This document shows, in pieces, positions 15,506 through 24,346 of a stretch of DNA of 64,000 nt. Source of the DNA: Georgenia satyanarayanai (GTDB lineage Bacteria > Actinomycetota > Actinomycetes > Actinomycetales > Actinomycetaceae). Every line of letters starts with the position of its first letter. Position 1 is the stretch's first letter. Where the stretch lies: assembly GCF_023715365.1 (NCBI RefSeq), contig NZ_JAMBNZ010000005.1, forward strand, positions 62,001 to 126,000, read 5' to 3'. The position numbers and the translations under genes are program-made. The notes below the pieces were generated by a model, which ran no database searches, was not told where the DNA came from, and saw nothing but the letters and a program-made list of their open reading frames with translations.

Positions 15506-18500
15506 ATGTCACTGATGACGAGACGACGCGTGGCGGCCGGCCTGGCCGCCGTGCTCACGACCGGCCTGCTGGGCGTGACTCCGGTCCACGCCGCCGAGAA
15601 CGCCCGCGACTACGACGCCGCCTGGGGAGGGGAGCCCTTCTACGAGGAGCAGCAGCTGGCGACAAACGGCGAGGGCTTCGCCAACTACCGCATCGCCGCG
15701 CTCGCCGTGGCGAACAACGGGGACGTCCTCGCGTCCTACGACGGGCGACCGACGGCCGCGGACTCCCCCGGCCCCAACTCCATCCTCCAGCGGCGCAGCA
15801 CCGACGACGGCGAGACCTGGGGGGAGCAGACCGTCATCGCCCAGGGCAAGGAGGAGGCACCGATCCACGGCTACTCCGACCCCAGCTACGTCGTGGACCG
15901 GGAGACCGGCTCGATCTTCAACTTCCACGTGTACTCGCTGGACCGCGGCTTCGGCAACAGCCAGCCCGGGACGGACCCGGAGGACCGCAACGTCATCCAC
16001 GCCAACGTCGCCCGCTCCGACGACAACGGCGAGACGTGGACGCACCGGACGATCACCGCTGACATCACCACGGACGTGGAGACCTGGCGCAGCCGCTTCG
16101 CGGCGTCCGGTCAGGGCATCCAGCTGAAGTACGGTCCCCACGCGGGCCGCCTCATCCAGCAGTACACGATCGTCAACACCGCGCTGAACACCTACCAGGC
16201 GGTGAGCGTGTACTCCGACGACCACGGCGAGACCTGGCAGGCGGGTGAGCCGGTCGGCACCGGGATGGACGAGAACAAGACCGTCGAGCTGTCCGACGGC
16301 CGGGTCATGCTCAACTCCCGTGACTCCCAGCGCTCCGGGTTCCGCAAGGTCGCGATCTCCGAGGACGGCGGACACTCCTACGGCGAGGTCACCCTCGACC
16401 GGGAGCTTCCCGACCCGGCCAACAACGCCTCGATCGTCCGGGCCTTCCCGAACGCCGAGCAGGGCTCGGCCGAGGCCAAGGTTCTCCTCTTCTCCAACGC
16501 CGCCAGCTCCAGCACGCGGAGCAACGGCACCATCCGGATGTCGTGCGACGACGGCCGCACCTGGCCCGTCGCGCGCACCTTCCAGCCCGGCGGCATGGCG
16601 TACTCGACGCTCGTCACCCAGCCGGACGGCAGCATCGGCCTCCTCTACGAGCCCGACGCCGGCTACGGCGGCATCCGCTACGCGAAGCTCAACCTCGCCT
16701 GGCTCGGCGGAGTCTGCGCCGCCGTCGCGGCCGACGACGTCGCGACCGGCCCCGGCACGACGGCGGACGTTCCCGTGACGGTGACCAACCAGACGTCCGA
16801 GGACCTCACCGGTGCGGCGCTGTCCCTCGACCTGCCCGAGGGCTGGGACGAGGCCGGTGCCGAGGTGCCGACCGTGGCCGCCGGCGCCTCCGCCACGGTG
16901 ACCGTCCGGGTCACGGTGCCCGACGACGCCTTCGCGGGCCAGTACCCCGTCGACATCACGCTGACGACGGACCAGGGCACGTCCTCCGGGTCCCTCACCG
17001 TCACGGTCGACGCCGCTGAGGGCGAGGTCCTCACCGTCGTGCCGAGCGTGACCGACGCGAGCGCGAGCGGGGAGTACCTGCCCGGGGAGCGGCTGTCCTT
17101 CGCCTACCGGGTCACCAACATCTCCGACGAGATCGTGTCGGTCGTCCCGCAGTCGGCGAACCTGGAGGGCTTCAACCCTCCCGGGGCGCCGAACTGCCGC
17201 TTCCAGAACCTCGCGCCGGGCACGAGCTACACCTGCACCACCGGGTACCGCACCCTGACCCAGGACGACCTCGACGCCGGCTCCTTCACGCCGCAGACCT
17301 CGTGGACCGCCCTGCGGGGCAGCTACTCCGGCCCGGAGATCGCCACGCTCGAGCGCAACGCCCCCACCGTCCCGGTGAGCGCGCCGGAGAACCTCCTCCC
17401 GCAGGACCAGCTGACGGTCGCCGACGTCTCCAGCGAGGAGACGACGCAGGCACAGACCCCGGCGACGAACGCGATCGACGGTGACCCGGGGACGATCTGG
17501 CACACCGAGTGGGACGACGCCATGGGTCCCCACCACATCACCCTCGACCTCGGCGGTGACTACACGGTCCAGACCCTGCGCTACCTCGCCCGACAGACCG
17601 GCGGCACCAACGGGATGCTGCGGGACTACGCCGTGCGCGTCTCCGCCGATGGGCAGAGTTGGGGCGAGCCGGTTGCCGAGGGCATGCTCGCGCAGTCCAC
17701 CGCGCCGCAGACCATCGAGCTCGAGCCGGCCGAGGGCCGCTACGTGCGCCTGGACTTCCTCACGTCCTACAGCGACTGGAGCAACCACTTCGCCTCGGCG
17801 GCCGAGCTCAACGTCCAGGCAGCGCCCGTGGAGGAGCCGGAGGAGCCGGTCGTAACGCAGCGGTACGGGTTCTTCCTCAACGACGGCTGGGACGGTAAGC
17901 CCGAGCACGTGTTCCAGTACGGCCGGTACACCGATGAGGTGCTCATCGGTGACTGGGACGGTGATGGCCGGGACACGATCACCGTGCGCCGGGGGAACCG
18001 CTTCTTCGTCAGCAACGCCCCGCGGGGCGGGGTGGCGGACAGCGTGTTCAGCTACGGGCGTGCGGGTGACGTCGTCCTGGTCGGTGACTGGAACGGGGAC
18101 GGCACCGACACCCTGGCGGTGCGTCGCGGGGCCCAGTACCACGTGAAGAACTCCCTGGCGGGTGGGAAGGCGGACCACGTCATCACCTACGGCCGCGCCG
18201 GTGACGTGGTCATGGTCGGTGACTGGGACGGCAACGGGAGCGACACCTTCGCGGTGCGGCGCGGGGCGACCTACTACGTGAAGAACTCCATGCGTGGTGG
18301 GCCCGCGGACCGGACGTTCACCTACGGCCGGGCGACGGACGTGACGCTGGCCGGTGACTGGGACGGCAACGGCACCGACACCTTCGCGGTCCGGCGTGGG
18401 AATGAGTACTTCGTGAAGAACTCCCTCGCCGGTGGTCCCGCGGACTTCTCCGTGGCGTTCGGCCGCGCCGGTGACGAGGTGCTCGTGGGTGACTGGAACG

Positions 18501-18541
18501 GCGACGGCCGCGACACCCTCGGCGTGCGCCGCACCCCGTAG
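15506..18541 (+). CDS. Secreted multidomain sialidase (GH33) with CBM32 and C-terminal tandem repeats
   Basis: This 1,011-residue exo-sialidase releases sialic acid from glycans outside the cell. The signal peptide is residues 1-29 (ending TPVHA). The six-bladed catalytic domain (about 30-400) has a YRI motif near residue 60 in place of Y/FRIP, Asp boxes near 98, 171, 237, 285 and 346 (three read S-x-D-x-G-E-T-W), and the LYEPDAGYGGIRYAK segment with the catalytic Tyr/Arg near 380-392. Then follow a NEW3-like Ig domain (400-505), a second Ig-like domain (510-625), an F5/8-type C (CBM32) sugar-binding domain (635-775), and five 45-residue repeats (786-1011). No LPXTG anchor is present. The start has GGAAAGG five bases before the ATG. 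Confidence 0.95.
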   Translation: MSLMTRRRVAAGLAAVLTTGLLGVTPVHAAENARDYDAAWGGEPFYEEQQLATNGEGFANYRIAALAVANNGDVLASYDGRPTAADSPGPNSILQRRSTDDGETWGEQTVIAQGKEEAPIHGYSDPSYVVDRETGSIFNFHVYSLDRGFGNSQPGTDPEDRNVIHANVARSDDNGETWTHRTITADITTDVETWRSRFAASGQGIQLKYGPHAGRLIQQYTIVNTALNTYQAVSVYSDDHGETWQAGEPVGTGMDENKTVELSDGRVMLNSRDSQRSGFRKVAISEDGGHSYGEVTLDRELPDPANNASIVRAFPNAEQGSAEAKVLLFSNAASSSTRSNGTIRMSCDDGRTWPVARTFQPGGMAYSTLVTQPDGSIGLLYEPDAGYGGIRYAKLNLAWLGGVCAAVAADDVATGPGTTADVPVTVTNQTSEDLTGAALSLDLPEGWDEAGAEVPTVAAGASATVTVRVTVPDDAFAGQYPVDITLTTDQGTSSGSLTVTVDAAEGEVLTVVPSVTDASASGEYLPGERLSFAYRVTNISDEIVSVVPQSANLEGFNPPGAPNCRFQNLAPGTSYTCTTGYRTLTQDDLDAGSFTPQTSWTALRGSYSGPEIATLERNAPTVPVSAPENLLPQDQLTVADVSSEETTQAQTPATNAIDGDPGTIWHTEWDDAMGPHHITLDLGGDYTVQTLRYLARQTGGTNGMLRDYAVRVSADGQSWGEPVAEGMLAQSTAPQTIELEPAEGRYVRLDFLTSYSDWSNHFASAAELNVQAAPVEEPEEPVVTQRYGFFLNDGWDGKPEHVFQYGRYTDEVLIGDWDGDGRDTITVRRGNRFFVSNAPRGGVADSVFSYGRAGDVVLVGDWNGDGTDTLAVRRGAQYHVKNSLAGGKADHVITYGRAGDVVMVGDWDGNGSDTFAVRRGATYYVKNSMRGGPADRTFTYGRATDVTLAGDWDGNGTDTFAVRRGNEYFVKNSLAGGPADFSVAFGRAGDEVLVGDWNGDGRDTLGVRRTP
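17861..18538 (+). repeat. Five tandem 45-codon (135-bp) repeats in the sialidase C-terminus
   Basis: The GDW(D/N)G(D/N)G core recurs at 17948, 18083, 18218, 18353 and 18488, exactly 135 bases apart. Each unit reads roughly xxFVKNSxxGGxADxxFxYGRAGDxVLVGDWxGDGxDTxAVRRG. The D-x-D-G-x-x-D/N core is calcium-loop-like as in FG-GAP/VCBS or beta-propeller repeats. Such C-terminal modules occur on secreted actinobacterial hydrolases and probably attach the enzyme to the cell surface or glycan; that role is inferred. Confidence 0.9.
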
Positions 18542-18562
18542 GCGACGCAGCCCTCGCAGACG

Positions 18563-18594
18563 CGCAGGACCCCGGCGACCGCCGGGGTCCTGCG
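18563..18594. terminator. Bidirectional terminator between sialidase and flavin monooxygenase genes
   Basis: Perfect 14-bp arms CGCAGGACCCCGGC (18563-18576) and 18581-18594 with loop GACC lie between two convergent genes, 21 bases past the sialidase stop and 6 bases from the opposing stop. It can end transcription from both sides. Confidence 0.85.
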
Positions 18595-18600
18595 TGCGTC

Positions 18601-19617
18601 TCAGACGGTCGCCAGGGCCGCCGGGATCCAGCCGAGCGCCGGCGCCACCTCCCGCGCGAGGAGCTCCACCGAGCGGAGCACCTCCCGGTGGGGCGGGTCG
18701 ACGGAGTGGACCTGGAAGGACAGGTGGGTCGCCCGCGCGACGGCTGGGTCGGCGAGCAGCCCCGCCGTGACGGTGGCGGGCGTCCCGACGTGCGAGTCGG
18801 TCGCCGCGACGAGCTCGGCGGTGGACAGGCCCACGGCCGGCCGGCCCGTCATCCGCTCGACGAGGGGCGCGACCCTCCGCAGGCCGGTCTCGGCGAGCTC
18901 GGCGGCCCGCCGCTCGTCATTGGTGACGACGACGGTGCGGGCCACGCTGATGCGGGGCTCGACCCCGGCCGGGAGGTGCTCGAGGTAGGCGTCGACGAGC
19001 CGGTCCTGGAGGGAGCCCAGCGCCAGGCCTGGCTCCTCCGCCGGACGCGGCTGGGTGCGCGAGAGCATGAGCCCGTGGCCGCGCCGCCCCGCCTCCACCG
19101 CCCACGGCTCGGAGAAGGTCCCGATCCACACGCGCTCGGCGAGCGTTCCCGCCGGCGGGTACAGCGCCCGCCCCTCCGCGACCGGCTCCCCTCGCAGGGC
19201 GGCCTCGAGCCGGTCGAGCTTGGCCGCGAACACCGCGTGCCGGTCGGCGACGTCCAGGCCGAGAGCCGCGAAGGCGCCCGGTGAGCCGCCGGAGGCGAGG
19301 CCCAGCTCCACCCGTCCCCTGCTCAGGTGGTCGAGGACGGCGGCGTCCTCCGCCACGCGCACCGGGTCCTCGAGGGCGAGGGTGACGACACCGGTGGTGA
19401 GCCGCACCCGGGAGGTGAGCGCGGCCGCGTGGGCGAGGAGGACGAGGGGCGAGGGCAGCCCGCCCTCGCGGCCGTCCAGGTGGTGCTGCGCGACGGCGAC
19501 GGCGTCGAAGCCGGCGGCCTCGGCCGCGCGGACCTGCTCCAGCGCCAGCCGGTAGCGCTCGGCCGGCGGGGCGTCGTCGAGCACCCGGGTGAAGAAGCCG
19601 AGCTGCGGGCGGCTCAT
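18601..19617 (-). CDS. LLM class flavin-dependent monooxygenase (KPN_01858-like)
   Basis: The 338-residue luciferase-like monooxygenase has the TIM-barrel start LGFFTRVLDD, FDAVAVAQHHLDGREGGLPSPLVLLAHAAA and LTTGVVTLALEDPVRVAEDAAVLDHLSRGRVELGLASGG, typical of FMNH2-dependent bacterial monooxygenases. It is the last gene of a seven-gene operon with an ABC importer, a CMD protein and an alkylhydroperoxidase-like protein, joined by a 4-base overlap to the latter. This set matches a gene neighbourhood for which TIGR protein families (KPN_01858 monooxygenase, KPN_01854 binding protein, Avi_7169 and Avi_7170) were defined. As far as I know no substrate is established. A peptide- or amine-like imported compound that is oxidised is a reasonable inference. 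Confidence 0.88.
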   Translation of the reverse strand: MSRPQLGFFTRVLDDAPPAERYRLALEQVRAAEAAGFDAVAVAQHHLDGREGGLPSPLVLLAHAAALTSRVRLTTGVVTLALEDPVRVAEDAAVLDHLSRGRVELGLASGGSPGAFAALGLDVADRHAVFAAKLDRLEAALRGEPVAEGRALYPPAGTLAERVWIGTFSEPWAVEAGRRGHGLMLSRTQPRPAEEPGLALGSLQDRLVDAYLEHLPAGVEPRISVARTVVVTNDERRAAELAETGLRRVAPLVERMTGRPAVGLSTAELVAATDSHVGTPATVTAGLLADPAVARATHLSFQVHSVDPPHREVLRSVELLAREVAPALGWIPAALATV

Positions 19618-20219
19618 GACCGGCTCCGGGTGGGGACCTCAGGCTCCCCGAGGGAGAGCATGAGCCGGTTCGCCCAGCCGAAGAAGGCGGCGCCGCCGAT
19701 GACGTCGAGGATCTCGTCGTCGCCCAGACCCGCGGCGCGCAGCCGCTCGACGTGCGCGGGGCCGAAGCGGACCGGCGTCGCCGTCAGTGCCTCGGCGGCG
19801 GCGACGATCGCCTCCCACCGCTCCCCGAGCTCGGCGCTCGTCCCCTCGTCGAGCAGCCGGTCGACGTCCTCGGGCCGTCCGGAGAGCCGAGCCGCGGCGC
19901 GGGCGTGGACGGAGGCGCAGAACACGCAACCGTTGACGCGGGACGCCGCCGCCGCCGCGAGCTCACGCTCGGCCCGCGGCAGGCCGCCGTCCTCGGTGTA
20001 GAAGATGTCGTTGTCCAGCCGCGTGCGTGCGCCCAGGAGCTCGGGGTCCCGGGCGAGGAGCCGGAAGTAGGCGAAGTCCGCCCGCGCCGGCTCGATGAGC
20101 CCCGCGTAGTGACGCTCGGCGAGCTCCTCCTTGGCGAGCGGCTCGAGCCACGGCACCCAGCCCAGGGGCTCGCGCGTAAAGGCCTCAGGACGGTGGAGCT
20201 CGGGGTGGTCGTGGATCAT
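19614..20219 (-). CDS. Alkylhydroperoxidase (AhpD-like) domain protein, Avi_7169 type
   Basis: This 201-residue protein has the AhpD/CMD helical fold signature: E84-R-E-L followed by VNGCVFCASVHARA with Cys98, Cys101 and His105, the redox pair and proton relay of AhpD-type peroxidases. The C-terminal FFGWANRLMLSLGEP block is typical of peroxidase-related subfamilies. It overlaps both neighbours by four bases and lies between a CMD-domain partner and the flavin monooxygenase. It may reduce peroxides made by leaky flavin turnover or act directly in the pathway; the first is my preferred reading. The family is defined by conserved context rather than by known chemistry. Confidence 0.87.
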   Translation of the reverse strand: MIHDHPELHRPEAFTREPLGWVPWLEPLAKEELAERHYAGLIEPARADFAYFRLLARDPELLGARTRLDNDIFYTEDGGLPRAERELAAAAASRVNGCVFCASVHARAAARLSGRPEDVDRLLDEGTSAELGERWEAIVAAAEALTATPVRFGPAHVERLRAAGLGDDEILDVIGGAAFFGWANRLMLSLGEPEVPTRSRS

Positions 20220-20851
20220 CGCGAGGCTCCCGGGGTGGCGTGGAGGACGGACAGGCCGGCGGTTGCGCGCAGCTGGTAGGTGAGGAACGCGACGAGCTGG
20301 GACAGGGTGACGGTCCCGCTCGCGGTCCAGCCGGCGGCGGCGAGGCGCTCGAGCGCGGCCGGGCGGGCGTCACGCGGGTGCAGGACGAGCAGCCGGGCGT
20401 GCTCGACGGCGGCCGACAACGGCTCGCCCAGCACCTCGCGCGCGACAACGCGGTAGCCGGGCACGGGGACGGACTCCACGGCCAGCCCGGGCTCCCGGTA
20501 CGTCCCGGCCGGGCCGGTGACGGCGGCCGTCCCGGCCTCGGCCACGAGCGTGGCCGCGAGCGCGTCCGACCCTCCGGCGCCCAGCAGCGCCCGGCGGTAG
20601 TGGGACACCGCCCGCTCGTCGCGGTGCAGGCCCGCCACGAAGAGGGCGACGGCGAGCCGGTCGAGGACGGACACCCCGCCGTCGTCGTCGGGCGCGAAGA
20701 GCAGCCGGTAGGCGAGCTGGGCGTTCTCCCGCGCGGCGGGCCGCAGGTCGCGCAGCGCGTCCACGGCGCCGCCGGCGGGGATCGCGGCGAGCTCGCGCAG
20801 GACGTCGGCGCTCACCTCCGGGGCGCGGGTGTGGTCGAGGACGTGGGTCAT
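20216..20851 (-). CDS. CMD domain protein, Avi_7170 type
   Basis: The 211-residue product begins MTHVLDHTR and has a carboxymuconolactone-decarboxylase-like helical domain (about residues 45-115: ENAQLAYRLLFAP, LDRLAVALFVAGLHRDE) but lacks the CxxC pair of AhpD. It ends with TLSQLVAFLTYQLRATAGLSVL, the conserved second helical block. The ATG at 20849-20851 overlaps the ATPase stop (ATGA). It precedes a CxxC-containing relative by a 4-base overlap, so the two may form a heteromer in which only one partner is redox-active. This is inferred from sequence. No characterised member is known to me. Confidence 0.83.
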   Translation of the reverse strand: MTHVLDHTRAPEVSADVLRELAAIPAGGAVDALRDLRPAARENAQLAYRLLFAPDDDGGVSVLDRLAVALFVAGLHRDERAVSHYRRALLGAGGSDALAATLVAEAGTAAVTGPAGTYREPGLAVESVPVPGYRVVAREVLGEPLSAAVEHARLLVLHPRDARPAALERLAAAGWTASGTVTLSQLVAFLTYQLRATAGLSVLHATPGASR

Positions 20852-22461
20852 GACTCTCTCCTGGTGGCGTGGGCCGCGGGGACGGCGTCGAGCAGCTCGC
20901 GGGTGTACTCGCTGCGCGGGGCGTGGAAGATCTCGGCGGTCGTGCCGCTCTCGACCACACGGCCGCGCTGCATGACGGTGACGGTGTCGGAGACCTGGCG
21001 GACGACGCCGAGGTCGTGGGAGATGAACAGGTAGGTGAGGCCGCGCTCGCGCTGCAGCTCGGAGAGCAGGTCGAGGATCTGCGCCTGCACGCTGACGTCG
21101 AGGGCGGAGACGGGCTCGTCGAGGACGACGACGCCCGGGTCCAGCACGAGCGCCCGGGCGATCGCCACGCGCTGGCACTGCCCGCCGCTGAGCTCGCGTG
21201 GCCGCCGCCCGTGCAGCTCCGGCCCCAGGGCGACCCGCTCGAGGAGCGCCGCGGCCGTTGCCGCCCGCTCACGCCGGTTGCCGAGCCGGAAGTTGCGCAG
21301 CGGCTCGGCCACGATGTCGAGGACGGTCATCCGGGGGTCGAGGGAGCCGAAGGGGCTCTGGTAGACGAGCTGGACCTGGCGGCGCCACTGGCGGCGCGCC
21401 TCCCCGCGCAGCGAGGCGACGTCCGTGCCGTGGACGAGCGCCGTGCCCGCCGACGCCGTCTCCAGGCCGAGCAGGATGCGCGCCGTCGTCGACTTGCCCG
21501 AGCCGGACTCCCCGACGACGGCGTGCGTCGTCCCGGCCGGCACGGTGAGGCTGAGGTCGTCCACGGCCCGCACGTGCTGCCCGCCGCGGCCGGTGAAGTC
21601 CTTGCGGACGGAGCGCAGCTCGACCGCGGGGACGGCACCGGGCGGCGGCACCGGCGGGGCGGGCCGCAGCGGCGCCGGGTTGAGCGCCGGGGCGTCACGC
21701 ACGAGGCGCCGGGTGTAGTCGCTGCGGGGAGCGCCCACCACCTCGCTCGCCGTCCCGGAGTCGACGACCCGCCCGCCCTGCATGACGACGATCCGGTCGG
21801 CGCGCTCGGCGGCCGCGGCGAGGTCGTGGGTGACGAGGAGGACGCCGGTCCCGTCCTGCGCGCGCAGCTCGTCGAGCAGGTCGAGGATGCGCCGCTGGAC
21901 GGTGACGTCCAGGGCGCTGGTCGGCTCGTCCGCGATGAGGAGCTGGGGCCGGAGCGCGAGGGCCGCCGCGATGAGCACCCGCTGGCGCATGCCCCCGGAG
22001 AGCTCGTGCGGGTAGGCGGCGGCCACGCGCGGCCCGGGCAGGCCCACGCGCTCGAGCAGCTCGGCCACCCGGGCCCGCACCGCGGCCTCGTCCCGCTCCC
22101 CGTGCACCCGCAGGGTCTCGGCGACCTGCCAGCCCACGGTCCGCAGCGGGTCGAGGGAGCTGCCCGGGTCCTGCGGCACGAGCCCGATGCGCCGGCCCCG
22201 CACGTCCTGCAGCCGCCGGTCCGACCAGCCGCGGATGTCGGTGCCGTGCAGGAGGATCTGTCCCGAGGTGACCGTTGCGCCCGGGGCGAGCAGCCCGAGG
22301 ACGGCGTGCGCCGTCGTCGTCTTGCCCGAGCCGGTCTCCCCCACCACCGCCACGACCTCCCCCGGCGCGACGGTGAGGCTCACGCCGTCGACGGCGGTGT
22401 GCTGCCCGCCCCGGCGGGTGCGGTAGGTGACCGACAGGTCGCGGACGTCGAGGAGGCTCAT
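20848..22461 (-). CDS. Double ABC ATPase (DppD-DppF fusion)
   Basis: This 537-residue protein carries two full family 5 ATPases in one chain. Domain 1 (residues 3-255) has Walker A GETGSGKT at 41-48, LSGGMRQR and ADEPTSALD; domain 2 (280-525) has Walker A GESGSGKS at 317-324, LSGGQCQR and LDEPVSALD. A Pro/Ala-rich linker joins them. The signature of domain 1 carries Met (LSGGM) and of domain 2 Cys (GGQC), small departures from LSGGQ. It powers the two permeases encoded just upstream and overlaps neighbours by four bases on both sides. Fused paired ATPases are common in actinobacterial oligopeptide-type systems. Confidence 0.93.
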   Translation of the reverse strand: MSLLDVRDLSVTYRTRRGGQHTAVDGVSLTVAPGEVVAVVGETGSGKTTTAHAVLGLLAPGATVTSGQILLHGTDIRGWSDRRLQDVRGRRIGLVPQDPGSSLDPLRTVGWQVAETLRVHGERDEAAVRARVAELLERVGLPGPRVAAAYPHELSGGMRQRVLIAAALALRPQLLIADEPTSALDVTVQRRILDLLDELRAQDGTGVLLVTHDLAAAAERADRIVVMQGGRVVDSGTASEVVGAPRSDYTRRLVRDAPALNPAPLRPAPPVPPPGAVPAVELRSVRKDFTGRGGQHVRAVDDLSLTVPAGTTHAVVGESGSGKSTTARILLGLETASAGTALVHGTDVASLRGEARRQWRRQVQLVYQSPFGSLDPRMTVLDIVAEPLRNFRLGNRRERAATAAALLERVALGPELHGRRPRELSGGQCQRVAIARALVLDPGVVVLDEPVSALDVSVQAQILDLLSELQRERGLTYLFISHDLGVVRQVSDTVTVMQRGRVVESGTTAEIFHAPRSEYTRELLDAVPAAHATRRES

Positions 22462-23336
22462 CGCTCGCTCCCCAGGGAGCGGCTGACCCGGTTCGCCGAG
22501 AGGACGACGGCGACGATGACGAGCCCGGGCAGGGTGGTGACCCACCAGGCCGCGGCGAGGAGGTCGCGGCCCTGGGCGATGATCATGCCCCACTCCGGGT
22601 CCGGCGGGGTGACGCCGTAGCCGAGGAAGCCGAGGGTGGACAGCGCGAGGATCGCGGTGCCCAGCTGCATCGCCGCGAGCGCGACGACGGGTCGCAGGGA
22701 GTTGCGCAGCACGTGGCGCCACAGCACCGACAGGATGCGCCCGCCGCTGCCGTAGGCCGCCTCGACGTACTCGGTGGCACGCACCTGGACGACCTCGGCC
22801 CGCACGAGCCGGGCGAAGCCGGCCACCGCGCCGACACCGACGGCGAGCGCCGCGTTGACGGTGCCCGGGCCGAGGAGGACGACGACGGTGAGCGCGAGCA
22901 GCAGGCCGGGGATCGCGAGGAGGACGTCGACGACCCGCATGAGGACCTCCTCGACGATCCCGCCGACGGTGCCGGCGACGACCCCGAGCACGGTGCCGGC
23001 GGTCAGCCCGACGGCCACGGCGACGAGGGCGCCGGAGAGCGACTCCGACGCGCCGTGGACGACGCGGGAGAACAGGTCGCGCCCGTTGGCGTCCGTGCCG
23101 AAGAGGTGCTCCCCGCCGGGGGCCTGGAGTCCCGCGCCGACGCTCGTGTACGCGTCGAAGGGGGCCAGGATCCCGGGCAGCACGGCCCACAGGAGAACGG
23201 TGGCGATGACGGCCCAGGCGAGCACGAGGCCGACCGGGACCGCGCGGCGCCTGTGGCGCGCGACGGTTTCGGACTGCGGGGCGAGCGTGACGGGGACCGT
23301 GGGCGCCGCGGGGCTCCGGGTGGTCGTCGCGGTCAT
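22458..23336 (-). CDS. ABC transporter permease (DppC-like)
   Basis: A 292-residue DppC/OppC-type permease with a basic cytoplasmic N-terminus, a first membrane span (about residues 35-55), the HLFGTDANGRDLFSRVVHGA motif diagnostic of this family, and four to five further spans. The EAA loop is around residues 185-210 (TEYVEAAYGSGGRILSVLWRH region). The C-terminus GLVIVAVVLSANRVSRSLG is also typical. Start ATG 23334-23336 overlaps the preceding permease gene (ATGA), as does its stop with the ATPase gene. It forms the channel with the DppB-like subunit. Substrate is unknown but belongs to the monooxygenase operon. Confidence 0.92.
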   Translation of the reverse strand: MTATTTRSPAAPTVPVTLAPQSETVARHRRRAVPVGLVLAWAVIATVLLWAVLPGILAPFDAYTSVGAGLQAPGGEHLFGTDANGRDLFSRVVHGASESLSGALVAVAVGLTAGTVLGVVAGTVGGIVEEVLMRVVDVLLAIPGLLLALTVVVLLGPGTVNAALAVGVGAVAGFARLVRAEVVQVRATEYVEAAYGSGGRILSVLWRHVLRNSLRPVVALAAMQLGTAILALSTLGFLGYGVTPPDPEWGMIIAQGRDLLAAAWWVTTLPGLVIVAVVLSANRVSRSLGSER

Positions 23337-24346
23337 GTCCGGGCTCCTTCCAGCAGGTTGACGACGGCGGGCGCGGCGACGACGGCGGACGGGGGCGCCG
23401 TCGTCGTCCTCGCCCTCCGCAGGCGCGGGTCGAGGACCGGGTAGAGGAGGTCGACGGCGAGGTTGACGGTGACGAAGGCGAGCGCCGCGACAAGGACGAT
23501 CGCCTGGATCACCGGCAGGTCCTGCGCGGCGACCGCGAGGTTGGTGAGGCGGCCCAGCCCGTCGCGGCCGAAGACGGACTCGGTGACGACCGAGCCGGCG
23601 ATGAGCTCGGCGACGAGGAGCCCGCTGATCGTCAGCACCGGCAGCAGGGAGTTGCGGGCGGTGTGCCGGCTCAGCGTCCACCAGCGCGAGGCGCCCTTCG
23701 CCTCGACGACGTGGACGAAGGGCCGGGTGGCGACGTCGTCGAGGGTGCGCAGGACGATCTGGGCGAGCGGTGCGCTCACCGGGACGGCGAGGGTGAGGAC
23801 GGGCAGCACGAGCTCCTGCCAGCCCTCGGCCCCGATGACCGGCACCCAGCCGAGCCGGAAGGAGAAGACCTGGAGCAGGACGATGCCGAGCCAGAACGCC
23901 GGGACGGACACGAGCAGCGACGGGACCGCGGTGATCGTGTTGTGCAGCCACGGGCTGCGGGCGAAGGTCGCCGCGAGGGCGAGGGCGAGGACGACGGCGA
24001 TTGCGGCCGCCACGACGAAGGCCAGGGACGCGAGCTGGAGCGTGGCCGGCACGGCGGCCGAGATGCGGTCCAGGACGGGGGTGGCCGTCTCGACGGAGTA
24101 GCCCAGGTCCCCCTGCAGCGTCCCCGCCAGGGCGTGGACGTACTGGAGGAGGAGCGGGTCGTCGACGCGGTAGTACTCGCGGATCGCCGCGACCTGGTCG
24201 GCGGACAGGCCCAGCTCAGGGTTCTCGAACTTGATGAGGATCCCGTCCCCGGGCAGCGCGCCGAGGAGGAGGAAGGACAGCGTGTAGGCGGCCCACAGGA
24301 CGAGGAGGGCCTGGCCCACCCGTCCGGCGACGTAGCGGGCGGTCAC
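23333..24346 (-). CDS. ABC transporter permease (DppB-like)
   Basis: A 337-residue DppB/OppB-type permease starting at a GTG that overlaps the binding-protein stop (GTGA). It has the N-terminal span ALLVLWAAYTLSFLLLGALPGD, the family loop with LLLQYVHALAGTLQGDLGYS, several further spans, an EAA-type loop (VHVVEAKGASRWWTLSRHTARN) and the family ending VDLLYPVLDPRLR, followed by an extra Ala/Thr-rich tail of about 25 residues. The tail is unusual but still upstream of the next overlap. It pairs with the DppC-like subunit encoded next. Confidence 0.92.
   Translation of the reverse strand: MTARYVAGRVGQALLVLWAAYTLSFLLLGALPGDGILIKFENPELGLSADQVAAIREYYRVDDPLLLQYVHALAGTLQGDLGYSVETATPVLDRISAAVPATLQLASLAFVVAAAIAVVLALALAATFARSPWLHNTITAVPSLLVSVPAFWLGIVLLQVFSFRLGWVPVIGAEGWQELVLPVLTLAVPVSAPLAQIVLRTLDDVATRPFVHVVEAKGASRWWTLSRHTARNSLLPVLTISGLLVAELIAGSVVTESVFGRDGLGRLTNLAVAAQDLPVIQAIVLVAALAFVTVNLAVDLLYPVLDPRLRRARTTTAPPSAVVAAPAVVNLLEGART

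Noticed and set aside
15509-18178. Long open frame antisense to the sialidase (about 890 codons)
   Set aside because: It is a by-product of GC-rich third positions. It has no domain, no ribosome site and a low-complexity Gly/Val/Arg composition, while the opposite strand encodes a clear sialidase.
17861-18538. CRISPR array or satellite DNA in the sialidase gene
   Set aside because: The repeats are 135-base coding units in frame with a protein repeat; no spacers or short palindromic repeats.
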